From Maratus speciosus (lineage: Eukaryota; Arthropoda; Arachnida; Araneae; Salticidae), in assembly GCA_963932465.1 (NCBI GenBank), contig OZ010791.1:153495915-153559914 (forward strand): 64,000 bases of DNA, written 5' to 3'. Shown here one piece after another: positions 9,958-21,407 of this stretch. The stretch's first letter is position 1. The number at the start of each line of letters is the position of its first letter. Under the pieces are notes generated by a model. The model was not told where the DNA came from. It searched no databases and saw nothing but the letters and a program-made list of their open reading frames with translations. The translations under genes were made by a program, and so were the position numbers.

Positions 9958-12774
9958 CAGTGGAACCTGCTAAAGTGACCACCTTGGTAAAGTGGCCACC
10001 TGGCTAAAGTGACCACTTTTGCAAAATTTTACTCGTGCTCATGTAAAATAATATAAGAATTGCCCAGTAATCTGACCAATTGCCTATAGTGTAAAGTGAC
10101 CAGATAGCCTGTGACTGTCAATGTTATTTGAACCTGTAAAATGTGACCATCTATTTTTCTGCATGCCGAAAATTTTCAAACTAGAAAACTAAAGTGACCA
10201 TTTTCCAAAATTTTTGTTTTCATTCATAAAAAAGTAAAGTGATTCATCTCCTATAGTGACCACTTGCTTAATGTACAAAGTGACCAGTTTGTCTTTTATT
10301 ATAATGATATTTGCACCTGTCTAAGGTGATTTTCCCTTCTCATTTTTCTCTCGAGGTAAGAGAGGAATGAGGAATATTTCTCCCATGGATATTCATGGAT
10401 TGTAGGATAGGAATGCTTGCGCCTGCTATTCATTGGCTAACTAAGTCACGTGTTAGTACTATGTTTATCTGAGGAGACGACTTTTCAATTGTTCGGATTT
10501 ATTTTGAAAAGGGTTCCTTTGTCATGTGTTCTCAGAAATTCTAAGAATAAACTTGGACATGTTCTTTCATTGTACTGCTTGCAAGATTTGTAACATTTAA
10601 CATTAAGTTTTAGTTGTATGAACTTGTAGTTTTTTTATTGCTTTGGTAGTTTTTTCAAGTTAGTTTTTATTTTTAAAGCAATTATCTTTCTTCTTAAAGT
10701 TTGGAGAATAAAGAATCTAAATCTAAAAAATCTAAACAGTATAAAGAGTTGTGTTTAAAAGATAAAATTTAAGTTATTAATTTTCTAAAAAATAATAGTC
10801 ATAAAGTAGCAGCTGAAAATTTTCAAATCAGTAAAACTTGTGTGAGTAATATTTGTAATGAAAATGCTGGTCCAGGAGTAGGAAAATTCGAAAAACCGAT
10901 TATTTTGAAGTAAATCAAGCAACTGTTGAATGGTTTAAAAAAATGCGTTGGATGAGTGCTCGAGTTTCTGGACCTTTGCTACAAGAAGTAGCTTTAGTTC
11001 TAAAAAAACTCAATATAGGAAATTTTATTGCTTCTAGCGACTGGTGAGAATCTTTCAAGAAAAGAAATAACATTTCTCAGAAAATTTTGTGTGGAGAATC
11101 TCGTGACGTTGATATGGAAACAGTAGATTCCTTTAAAAGACGGATTACTGATTTGCTTAAGAACTACAAGAAAGAAGACATATTCAACGCTGGTTTGTTG
11201 TGGTTGAATGTGGTTTGTTTTATCGGGTAATGCCAATCAAAACATTAGCAATGGCTGGAGATAAATGTAAAAATAGAAAGATTTCTAAAGAGAGAATTAC
11301 CATTTTGATTGCTAGCAGTTTAACAGTAGGGAAACTAAAACCTATTGTGATAGGAAAAACCAAAAAACCATGCTGTTTCAAAAAGGTTACCATCATGAAT
11401 TTACCAGTCTCGTGGTATGGAAATAAAAAATCCTGGATGACATTGTCTATTTTTACTGAATGGGTTACACAATTAAACAAGCAGATGAAGCAATGAAAGA
11501 GAAAGATTCTATTGTTTATAGATAACTGTCAAGCCCATCCAAGTGATTTGTCATTTTCAAATGTAAAAGTAAAGTTTTTACCACCTTGATACCACATCGC
11601 ATATAACTGTCCAGCCCATCCAAGTGATTTGTCATTTTTAAATGTGAAAGTAAAGTTTTTACCACCTGATACCATATCGCATTTACAGCCACTAGATCAA
11701 GGAATAATTCAAGCTTTCAAGCTACATTATAGAAAGTTCTTGCTCCAGTCTTTAATTTCCAGAGCAGAAGAATGCAAATCAGAAAATGAAATTGCTTCAT
11801 GTGTAAATGTCTTCAATGCTATATATAATGTGGGTTAATGATTCATAGAATTTGGTGCGTCAAAGTACAATTTCAAAATGCTTTGAAAAATCTGGCTTTT
11901 CGCAACAAATTTTTGAAGATATCAGTAATTAACAGCCTGCAAATGATAACAATAGCCTTTCGAATATTCATAATCTTATAAATCAATTACCTTTTGAAGA
12001 TGAACCAGTGAATGCTGAATTATTCATGAATTTTGACTGTGATATCACAACATGCAATGCTTCCGTTGATCAAGAAAGTTGCGATATGTTTAAAAATGAA
12101 AATGAATGTGTTAGTTAAGATGTTGAAATCGAAAAAAATAATGAAATTTCCGAGGCAGAAATGTGTGAATTTTTTTTTTTTTTTTTAAATGAAAATGTAT
12201 GCCCTAAATAACTGCCCACCAATGCTGGGTTTATTGAGGAAACTTGAAGGCATGACTGAAACCATAATTGTTGAAAAGAAGATTTTAAACAACGAAAAAT
12301 TTCTGACTATTTTGCTGTAAATGAAACTTCATAAAAGTTTGCATAATTTTTTAATGAATAGTTTATTACTGCCAGTTATAAAAAGTTATCATTATGCAAT
12401 AATAATCAAAATAAAAATGCGTAATAATTACAGTGTATCTTGTCATTATGTGTTATTTAAATCAACCTAACGGAAGTTCTTCAACTGAATTCAAAAGAAA
12501 TAGTATGAGTTTTAAATTATCTTCTATGTAGTACATTTTAAATTAGAAATTCAGTTATTATACTTGTTAATTAATCAGTTCATTACTTAATATAGTGCAT
12601 TTTTTTGTATATATATTTTAATTTGTTTTATTTTTTGAGATCACAAAAACTTTTAACATGGCATTTTTAAACACTTCATAAAGTGACCACCTCTATGTGG
12701 TGTGTAGTGACCTACTATGTGTAGTGACCATTTTAGCCGGTCCCGAGGGTGATCACTTTAGGCAGGTTCCACTG
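9958..12774 (+). mobile_element. Tigger/pogo-type DNA transposon, dead
   Basis: A 2,817-bp element flanked by TA (9956-9957 and 12775-12776). Terminal inverted repeats: CAGTGGAACCTGCTAAAGTG on the left and CAGTGGAACCTGCCTAAAGT on the right (reverse complement). Both subterminal regions contain many repeats of AAAGTGACCA, likely transposase binding sites. The interior carries a broken pogo-type transposase on the plus strand. CAGT ends, TA target and CENP-B-like transposase place it in Tc1/mariner, pogo/Tigger branch. Confidence 0.88.
10700..12180 (+). pseudogene. Tigger/pogo transposase pseudogene
   Basis: Remains of a DDE transposase spread over three frames. In order: a CENP-B-like helix-turn-helix (about 10770-10870, HKVAAENFQISKTCVSNIC), a second DNA-binding domain (about 10920-11060), then the catalytic core. 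Where the family has D-E-x-G-L-F-Y-R the sequence reads V-E-C-G-L-F-Y-R (about 11200), so the first Asp is now Val. The second catalytic site is FIDNCQAHP (about 11517) and the third is in LQPLDQGIIQAFKLHYR (about 11690). Several stops, including TGA after KQMKQ at 11496, and frameshifts. An 81-bp tandem duplication (11522-11602, 11603-11682) follows the second catalytic Asp. Cannot be active. Confidence 0.85.
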
Positions 12775-12779
12775 TATTT

Positions 12780-13700
12780 AGTTTTATAAATCAAAATTAA
12801 GATTTTAATGCCAGTGGAATGAAAATTTATTCAAAATGACTCCGACACAACTATTAAAATGAAAAAGAGTTATGTATGCAAATGCATATTTTCTTTTAAA
12901 TGTAATGTCATTTTCTATTAAATTACAAAAAAAAAAAAATCTTACTAATTGAAATAAGAAACTGGCATCAGTAAAAATATAATAATTTTAATAATCTTTC
13001 TCTCCCCCCCCCCCTCCAACAATAGAATAACTCAAATGTTTCAAAGAAAAGTGATTAAATATTTAAAATTAAAGTAAATAATTTTAATAAATGGCCCAGT
13101 AGAAAGACCTGGGCAAATGATGAGAAAATCTGGCTAGTATCTTAAATATATAGGTCATTTAGATACAACTCAATTGAAGTGCAACAGTTTTATGAATGAA
13201 AATGTGTGTTCTTTTTTGAAAATGACATCATTTTTACTGACAGAAGCACTCTGCCTTTCTGCAATTAGAATCTTTTGTAGTGTAGGAGAAAAAGTCATTA
13301 AGAGCACTTTCATCTTGGTATAGGAAGAATGACAACCAATCGAAATAATGTCAATTAAATACAATCACAGCAAAAGGTTCTAGTTTTCTGAATGAAAATG
13401 CACACGTCATTTTCACTTTATGAAGTATTTTGCCCATTTGGACTCTGATTTTAATCTGATTATCAGTGGAATGAAAAATTACTGAAGAGCATTTAGACAC
13501 AACTGTATATTTTCTTTTAAATATGGTGTTATTTTCAGTTACAGAAGCATTGCTTTTCAACTATTTATTAGAATCCTTTGTAATGCAGATAAAAAAATAT
13601 TAATAGCTTCTTGGTCCTGATCTATAGAGAAATGAAAAACTAATGTAAATTATGCCATTTAGTCGCAATCGTAGTTAGTAAAGTATTGTATTTTACCACC
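12780..13700. repeat. Degenerate tandem repeats
   Basis: Four or more diverged units share the order 'catttagacacaact', 'gaatgaaaatg', 'tcattttcactgaaagaagcatt', 'attagaatcttttgtagtg'. Unit starts are near 12835, 13155, 13348, 13489 and 13648, spaced irregularly by 140-320 bp. Related units lie at 9640-9740, on the other side of the Tigger element, so the transposon seems to have landed in an existing array. Confidence 0.5.
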
Positions 13701-13947
13701 AAAATAAGTTTTTATTGAATAATAAACTTTTATTTAAAATTTAGAATCTTTCAAGTTTAATGGCTTTTTAAAAGATGTCTTTTTCACTGGTGTAAACATT
13801 TTTACCCCTGAAGATTTACTTTATAATTTCAGAGTTGGTAGAGTGAAGAAACTCTGAAAAACGATGTTATTTTCAAGTTATTATAGGAAATTATTATTAT
13901 TTAATGTTTTAATACAGGTAAATGAATTTATGAAATAAAAAATGACA

Positions 13948-15700
13948 CTATTTCACTTTTAGTATCATTAAGCTTCTTGACAGTTTTAAGCACCATCTAT
14001 TCAAATTTAAAGTATTTTTCTCTTTTATTGTAATGAGAAAATGATATTGACAAGGATGTCCTTTTAGGTAGATTTCGTATGAAATACAACCTATTGCAAT
14101 CTTCCCTAAGATGGAATTTCTGAAAAAGTTTTGCAGAGCTACACCAATCATGAGTCCTAGAACCCAAAACAACCCTCAGTAAAACACTTTTATATCTATC
14201 TATCTATATCACTTTTTAATGTGGTGATGACTTCCGTAATTCTGCACAAATCTCTTCCAAACCGATACATAAAAGGAAGGGGTATAAAATCTCGGTCAAG
14301 TTTGTTAATGGTCAAAATTGGACAAAGAGGGTGGAAATAGGGAGGGATTTTGTAAAAACCGAAAAAACATAATTTCTTAATTATAATACATATCGAATCA
14401 GTTTAAAGTTATTATTACTTCTAAAAAGGGGGACATAAATTTATGTATGACAGATTTTTGATAAAATAAAAAATGGGCTCAAGGAGCAAAAAAAAAATAG
14501 GGTTCTGGGAAGAAAAAAATTCATAACTTCGTCAATTCTCAAGATATCAAATCCAATTAAATTTATTATATATCTTCTTAATATTATTTACAAATTTTAT
14601 ATTGACAAGTTTTTGATAGGACCAATTCGTACCGCAAAAAAAAATTAAAAACTAAAACAAAAAAAAGGGGGGGCGGGGTTGAAGAAGAAAAAAATCCATA
14701 ACTTTGTCAATTCACAAGATATAAAATCCGCATGAATTTATTATATATCTTCTTAATATTATCTACAACTTTTATACCGACAAGGTTTTGATAGGACAAA
14801 TTCTTACAGCAAAAACAAATTAAAAATGCATATCAGTTGAAGAAAAAATCATCGTATTAAGGGTGTACTCAAATCCAAACTGCTTATTTTGTGACCCATT
14901 TTCAAATTCACTTTTGATCTCAAGCACATCCAATTGGTAGGTTTTCTTATTCAGAAACTATATAATGTACCGTAATGGTCAATGTTTTGATAGAGGCAGA
15001 CTATATTTCAAAAAATTATGTCAAAGTGTGTATTTTGAACCGAATTTCCCGAAGCGATTGTGTTGTAAACGAAAAATATTGTCCTACTGAGAAAATAATT
15101 GTTTGTAAATCAAGTTCTAATTAATTGAATGAAAAATAAAAACACAGGTCGCTTATAAATCTTTAAAAATGAGTCTGAAAATGTGACAGAAAATTTCAAG
15201 TTGTTGAGCATGGAAAAATATTTTTTTGAATACTGCCTTAATATAATTCTGATAAAACCAGCTCTTACAGAAAAATGAAAATAAAAATTTGTCAAATAAA
15301 ATTGTTAAAGTGGGTTTATCTCTAATCATAATTTAGTTTTTGTTGTTGAAATTAGTACTTAACTTCGAAATCTACCAGCACCTGTAGGACGAGCCAAAAA
15401 GGGATTTTTTCTAATACATTATTTCATTTTATCAACAACAATGGAGTAAATAGGTGAAAGATTAACAAATGATGCGAGTTCACTTTTAGGGTCCTTTAAT
15501 CTCCTTAATGGTCTTAAGCCCCCATCTATTCAAAATTATTATTTTTATTTTTTATCATAATGAAAAAAAAAATGGCATCAATAGATATATAATAATCCTC
15601 ATAATTTCTTTTTGTCCACAACAATGGAAGTAACCAGATTTCGCAAGCAACAAATGAACAACTTCCAATTAAAAACTATTATTAAAACTGCTTAAAGCTT
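13948..15700. repeat. Repeat-rich intron stretch
   Basis: Contains: a 90-bp segment at 13955-14045 repeated at 15480-15570; an approximately 170-bp tandem duplication at 14500-14660 and 14670-14830 ('cataacttcgtcaattctcaagat...'); and at 14860-15300 the inverted relative of 2990-3570. Also, 13080-13150 recurs at 15690-15755. No coding sequence seen. Confidence 0.6.
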
Positions 15701-16043
15701 AGGGCAGGTGATGAAAAAAAAACAACTGTTAGTATTTTAAATATATAGATTCCCAAATTTAAAACAATTTTTTTATAACATAATAAAACACACATCAGTG
15801 CAGTAAAACTCAGGAAGTACCATAAAAACAGGCAAGGAACAACATTCAGCAATGTTTCTAAAATGAAAAATATAAAACAGTATGACCATGTTAAAGAAAA
15901 CATATATACTATAATATCTAATTGACACTAATGAATAACTTTTATTTAGTGGGCATCTCTCAAAATTCTAATCCTATAATTCATGTCTCTGCTTCAAGAT
16001 GTTTCCCTTCACTCAACACTGTTTGGAATAGTAGTATAAAGTA

Positions 16044-16528
16044 CAGGGTGTCAAAAAATTCACCGACACATTTTAAAATTCGATATAAAATCAAGTAATT
16101 GTTGTACAAGAGTGCGGTTTGGGCTAAAATGCTTCTCAGGATGAAAAGTTTTTTCAAGTGAATGAAAATAATTAGTTCCAAATTTCGATCATAGATGGTG
16201 CCACTTGTCCACATTTTTTTCAAGCATATGTTTTTCCAGATTAATTTTGACGTTGTAACATAGAAATGATGACTCCCAGGCAACTGGGGGTCGTCATTTC
16301 TATGTTACAATATCAAAATTAATCTGAAAATCAGAAAAAGCGCATGTTTGAAAGCAAACATGTGGACAAGTGGCACCATCTATGATCAAAATTTGGAAAT
16401 AATTATTTTCATTCGCTTGAAGAAAACTTTTCCTCCTGTGAAGCATTTTAGTCCAAACCACACTCCTGTATGACAACTTGATTTTATATTGAACTTTAAA
16501 ATGTGTCAGGAAATTTTCGGGCACACCG
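16044..16528. mobile_element. Palindromic MITE, TA-flanked
   Basis: The whole 485 bp is a near-palindrome: arms of about 230 bp meet near 16285. The ends read CAGGGTGTCAAAAAATTC and, on the other strand, CGGTGTGCCCGAAAATTTCC; TA lies on each side (16042-16043, 16529-16530). Ends and target fit a Tc1/mariner-type foldback MITE. Arms differ at scattered bases, so it is not very recent. The ORFs within are mirror images of each other. Confidence 0.8.
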
Positions 16529-16530
16529 TA

Positions 16531-17119
16531 GATCCGACGACAGACAATCTCAGTGAAAAAATTTTAAACTTAAATTCAATAAGTTTAAGACATCAAACAG
16601 CTGGTCAGGGGTGTTTAATATATTGGATGACCGTGGCAGTTTCGAGATCATTATAGCTATACCATAAAGTTGACTCGGATCAGATTTCCTTAAAAATAAA
16701 AAAAATTATATATATATGTTGTAACTTTTTTTTATTTGTTTAAATATATACCAGTAGAGCAAAAAAGACAAACTTCATAGGTTGGCACCCCCATTTGGTC
16801 ACTCTGTCTCTGATATTATAAAGAGTAAATGTTTTTAACTCAATCTGTACAATCTTTTAAGATTAACTACTTCAATAGAATGTAAAAATAAATTTGACAA
16901 ACAAGTACTTGGATTTACTTTTCAAAATTCAAAGATTTTGTTAATTTTGTAGTAGGATATAACAGGAAAATAAAGTTGTAGGAGTTTGGAGCAATTTCCC
17001 AACCTTGAATTAAAATCATTGTAAAAAATATACTGCCTTTAAAAAAACTTTTATTTTCCTTGAACAAAAATAAGAGAGATAATGTATGAAATTTTAGTAG
17101 GAAGTCTTTGAAAACTTAC
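16531..17119. other. Intron, nothing recognised
   Basis: AT-rich intron between the palindromic MITE and the UNC80 exon at 17120. No gene or clear repeat seen. Confidence 0.5.
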
Positions 17120-17421
17120 GCTCTGCTTCTGAATGAAAGCTACTTCTGGTACTGCAGCTGGATTATCTTCTTCAGTCAGTGGGAGTTGAGATTTCGTTGG
17201 AATCATAGCAATAGATTCTCCACCACTTTCTTCTTCAGCTTCAGTATGAGCAGCCCATCCAGCACCACGGTGGGACTTTCTGTAGCGAAAAGTCTTGCGG
17301 CTAGGAGCCTTCTGTCGCTGGAGGCGGTGTCTTGGCGGATGAGGATCCGAATCCGGATCCGGCGACTGGACTTCTCCGACCGGGCTCGTTGGGCAAGAAG
17401 GAGGTTGACTCACAGAATCAG
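17120..17421 (-). CDS. unc80: UNC80 exon, the largest here
   Basis: Exon of 302 nt, phase 1 in and 0 out, acceptor ttcaattag, perfect donor gtaagttt. It encodes a Pro/Ser/Asp segment containing SPDPDSDPHPP, a strongly basic segment RHRLQRQKAPSRKTFRYRKS, and an acidic one AEEESGGESIAMIPTKSQ. It is far richer in G and C than the surrounding intron, partly because of repeated GGATCC-like units under the PDPDSDP part. An ORF of 105 codons on the plus strand over the same interval is a shadow produced by this composition. Confidence 0.8.
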
Positions 17422-18320
17422 CTAATTGAACAAATTAAGGTCTTCATTAAACTCAAACATTTTACATTTACTGAAAATTGCACTCATTTACACTGAAATC
17501 TGCAAATATTACAATTGTTAAAGTTTTTAAATATCAAATGACATACATGAAAACAACTGAGGAAACTACTGTTTACATCAAATTATAATCTAGCATGATT
17601 TCTTTGATATTACTGCATAATTTTCTACAGCTACTACTAATTATTACTAACTTGGTAATTAAAACACAGCTAATAACCCCCCCCCCCCCCAAAAAAAAGT
17701 GCATACTTGAGTTTAATTTAGTGAATATTTCATTCAAAACGAGCAGAAATAATGATATACAATGCAAGCATGCAAAGCATAGCATTACCCAAATAATACA
17801 CTTCAGACAATAAATATTACATGGCACAATACCAAAGTATACATAAATGCACAAGTTTTGTTAACAATATTTGGCTTTAAAAAAAAAGATTGAAGTTCTA
17901 AATTGTAAATGTGAAGTCACTAGAAAATTGTGTATTTCACTTTTAAAAAAAAGATAAAATTAAATAATTGTTGATGTACCTTGTAACTAACAATAAAAAG
18001 CTTTCTAAAAGCATTATTTTTTCTTTAGAAGCAACAGAAATAAAAAAGGAAAAAATATACAACTTTGAAATATCCCATATCTCAGAGTTACCCTACTGAT
18101 GTGGGCCAATCCTACACTTTCAGCTGCTTAGTTGAATTAAAAATAATTTTCATGCATACACTTTAATCATAACGTAAATATTGAAAGTATGTATATTTAT
18201 ATGTAGTACAGGGGGCATCAAATAAAGCTTTTAAATAGCTATTTTCATGTATGTGAGGTAATATAATTTACTTTCCAGATTTGCTTTATATCTGAAACAT
18301 TTGCGCAGTAAATTGAAAGC

Positions 18321-18422
18321 AGCTAACATACAAGTAAATGACTTGTATATTAGCTACAACGATCCTTTTTTGTACTGATGAGGAGCTTTGGTAAAGCTCG
18401 AAACATTTACAATGTTCTTTTA
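18321..18422 (+). ncRNA. Hammerhead-ribozyme-like motif
   Basis: Core CTGATGA at 18375-18381, a 7-bp perfect stem GAGCTTT/AAAGCTC (18383-18399, loop GGT), then GAAAC at 18400-18404, then a short hairpin CATT-TAC-AATG followed by T-T. This is the element order of a type I hammerhead: core, stem II, GAAA, stem III, cleavage triplet. One extra G (18382) sits between the core and stem II, and stem I is weak, so the copy may be inactive. Just upstream (18321-18355) lies a 15-bp hairpin. Such motifs are known in Penelope-like elements and retrozymes; no reverse transcriptase is seen here. Confidence 0.5.
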
Positions 18423-20110
18423 TCTTGTATTTTGTGTGATTTTACTAAATGTCTGATTTTAATATCTTTTGATTGTGTTGTGTTGATTTTTCAAAATTTA
18501 TATGACTTTACCTAATATTTAAATTTTAATCAAGTTTCTTAGTGCATGCTAATTTAATTTCACTGCTAATTTAGTTTAATTTTTTTAGTATTTTTGTTTT
18601 TCCTTTCTCTCAGATGCCCCCCAATCCCCTCCAATGTAAATATATAGGGTTCTCACCCTAAAAATTCTTCTTTTTTTTTTTTTTTTTTTTTTTTTTTGAA
18701 CTATCCTTTTATCCTTGTGAGAATATTTCTCATGAGAAGAAAATTTCTGTGTGGTCTATTCATTTTAAATATAAATACTTCTGCCTAACAGTAAAACAAT
18801 CTTTTCTCACAATGCAAAGTGACCCGTTTGTAATAGCAATAGATCAATTTTTGCATATATTTTTCATAGTCCACTTAAATTTTATTGCTATGCTTAAAAG
18901 GCATCCTCTTTGTGCTAACCCAATTGTTTTCAGAAGTGCTTTTATTTTCAAGTATAGCCCTGCACGTAAATGCAAGCCCTACCACCCTAGTTAAATTTTC
19001 TAAAGTGAAAGTAATACATTTTTGCAGCTGATGGTGGATGTTCACATAGAGTCATAGTCGAAATGGTTTATTGATGTGTTTACTCTGGGAACACAGAAAT
19101 TCAGAAATGTCCTTGTTTTTTTTTTTTCGTGTCATTTACAGTTTTATGACTTTGCTGGTACAATTTTAAGTCTAATTATAAGTTTTTTCCTTTGTCACAA
19201 GCATAAGTTCCTAAGAACATGTCTGGAGATGCTTTTCTCAGAATTCTAATGTATGCATGTGGGATCCCTTTTTGTGTCTTGTTACTATGAGCTTGACAAC
19301 AGACTATACATCCCAGAAAAAAGTAGTTTCATCCAAAAAAGAACTGCTATGTGCCTTGGCTAGCAAATGAGAGTTTTATTTTCAACTCCTTTGGAGGTCT
19401 TCAGTATTACCCGCTAAAAAAGAAATTTGCGGGAAAGGCAGTACGCTATTGGATCTTAGAAGATACAACAGGACCCAGGGTGGGGTTTTTTCTACCATCC
19501 CGGTAGCTCTTTTTCTTTGTTCTTGATCGTATTATTAGAGCTGCCTCGAGAGTGGAAGGTACTGAAAAGTGTTTGTTTTATATATTTCTTTCCTGTGCCT
19601 GGGAATATGGTGCTCGTAACTGACTGCTGGTTGTGATTTTTGCTCACCATGCATTTAAGGGGGAGTAAACATTGTGCATGGTTCCTGCTACAAATTGGTG
19701 GCGGTGACTATAGGACTGGAGTTGTGGTTAAACAGAGAAAGAAACTGCCGAAAGTAATTTGATGTCTACGAAAGTAGCCTCCTTATGTCCTGCAAAAATG
19801 CATCCCAGTTTTCCTCTGTTTGCCTGATATAAATTGCCCATTTACTTATCTGAAATTAAGAAATATTATAATGTACGTCAAAAAGACTCCTCGTACTGAA
19901 ATCTACATAATTACATAAAAATTACCATCAAAAGGATTGCACCTGTTCTATCATAACTCCAGTATGAAAGAATTGTTGTAGTCTATTCCTTTTACTCTGT
20001 TCCTCTAAATATTATGAAACCAGTTATCATTTTGTAATGAGAAGTTTAGATAGTAAATTTTGTTTATAATTTTAAAGCATCTAATAAAAAGTATGTATTG
20101 TATCCCAAAG

Positions 20111-20159
<49 letters not shown>

Positions 20160-20771
20160 TCTGTAGCTATAAAATAAATAAGATAAACTTTGTAAACTTG
20201 CCCTTATATTTTGTACACAATTTATTTGAATGTTTAGGTTTCAATGGATCATTAAACATATGCTATAATAATAATAAAAGAATATAATAACTAAAATAAC
20301 AATATACTTATAATAAGAAATTCTCTTATAATATGTCAGAAACCTGTGTCTGAGTTAGGCTATCTCAGTTTGATTGAAAAGATTTTTAGGATTTTATTTA
20401 TTAATGTCAGTAAATGAATTTAATTTAAGATTTTAATTAACAGTAAATCCAGGTAAATGAAAATTAAATTTAAAAAATAGATGTAAAGGATATTAATGCA
20501 GATTCCAATGTACTTAATTTATGCAGGAGCTCATAAATGCCATGCTCTGGAACCCAAAGAAACAGTTCTTTGGGAAAAACAAAGCCTAAATTATCTTTTT
20601 TTGCATTCATCCTTACAAAAGTGCTTACATAGACCATCACACACATAGAAGCATGCTTCTACCCAGTGCTTGGAAGTATAGACAGGATGGTTTCCTGTCT
20701 CAATATTTCTGAACGGTGATGAGGAATACTAGAATTAACCACTAATGCTGTTTTTACTCATGGTAGTATTA
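18423..20771. other. Intron, low complexity plus a GC-richer patch
   Basis: Holds a T-run at 18671-18697, a patch of more balanced base composition at about 19200-19800 that looks like an old unrecognised transposon fragment, and a (TA)n microsatellite at 20113-20156. No protein recognised. Confidence 0.45.
20113..20156. repeat. (TA)n microsatellite
   Basis: Uninterrupted alternating T and A for about 22 units. The ORF across it encodes only Tyr-Ile repeats and is an artefact. Confidence 0.95.
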
Positions 20772-20911
20772 GGTAGGTCGCACACTGAGGCGACAGGAGG
20801 AAAATGAAGTGTCACTTAGGAGAAGAAACAAAGAAGAAAGCAGTTTCAAACCTGTTTTCTCCCCAAAGTCGAGCAATGTGTTCCACGAGTCACCTCAGTG
20901 TGCGACCTGCC
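20772..20911. mobile_element. PIF/Harbinger-like MITE
   Basis: A 140-bp element flanked by TTA on both sides (20769-20771, 20912-20914). Terminal inverted repeats are GGTAGGTCGCACACTGAGGC on the left and GGCAGGTCGCACACTGAGGT on the right (reverse complement), 18 of 20 matching. A 3-bp TWA target and GG/CC ends fit PIF/Harbinger. No coding capacity. Confidence 0.75.
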
Positions 20912-20981
20912 TTATGTTTACTTGCTGTTTTTGTTTTCTGTTTGCAAAATATTCTTTACTGATCGGCTTTTTAGCTTAACA

Positions 20982-21407
20982 CAGTGCTTAATTTACGCTG
21001 AAGCTCACAGGAGTGCAGCTGCAGCACTTCTTTTTCTTAGTGAATATTTAAATATTAGTTGTAACCCACAGCCCCTTTTAAATACTGCTCACCAAATCCA
21101 ACCAGAACAGCGCTGAGTTTTGCTAGTTTATATTTTTTTTTAAATCCTTGGCGAGTAGGATTTTCTGAAAATTCCCATTCCTGATTTTAATGTTTTTGCT
21201 CTGTTTATTTATTAGATTTTATTAAATGCATATAGATATAATCAAAACATATTAAAAATTTTCTTTTACTGAAGATGAAATTGCTTTAAATTTTGCAAAT
21301 CATGTATGAAATATAAATATGCACGTATAGGGGACGGTAGTTGTACGGTTGTTATTACTGCAGAATATTAGAGCTCTGGTACTTTTTTTGTTAGAAATTA
21401 AGCCCTG
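20982..21407. mobile_element. hAT-like MITE, copy 1
   Basis: A 426-bp repeat with ends CAGTGCTTAATTT and, reverse-complemented, CAGGGCTTAATTTC. It is collinear with 33779-34186: shared strings include 'atccttggcgagtaggattttctg', 'attagattttatta' and 'tgttagaaattaag'. The ends look like hAT, but no matching 8-bp duplication is seen at these borders. Confidence 0.65.

Noticed and set aside
11200..11496. A 98-codon ORF that could pass for a gene
   Set aside because: It is the middle part of a dead Tigger transposase, with catalytic Asp lost and stops on both sides.
17108..17425. A 105-codon plus-strand ORF
   Set aside because: It lies exactly antisense to an UNC80 exon with matching splice sites and phases; the open frame comes from the exon's composition.
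20060..20287. A 75-codon ORF with a hydrophobic Tyr-Ile run
   Set aside because: It is a translated (TA)n microsatellite.
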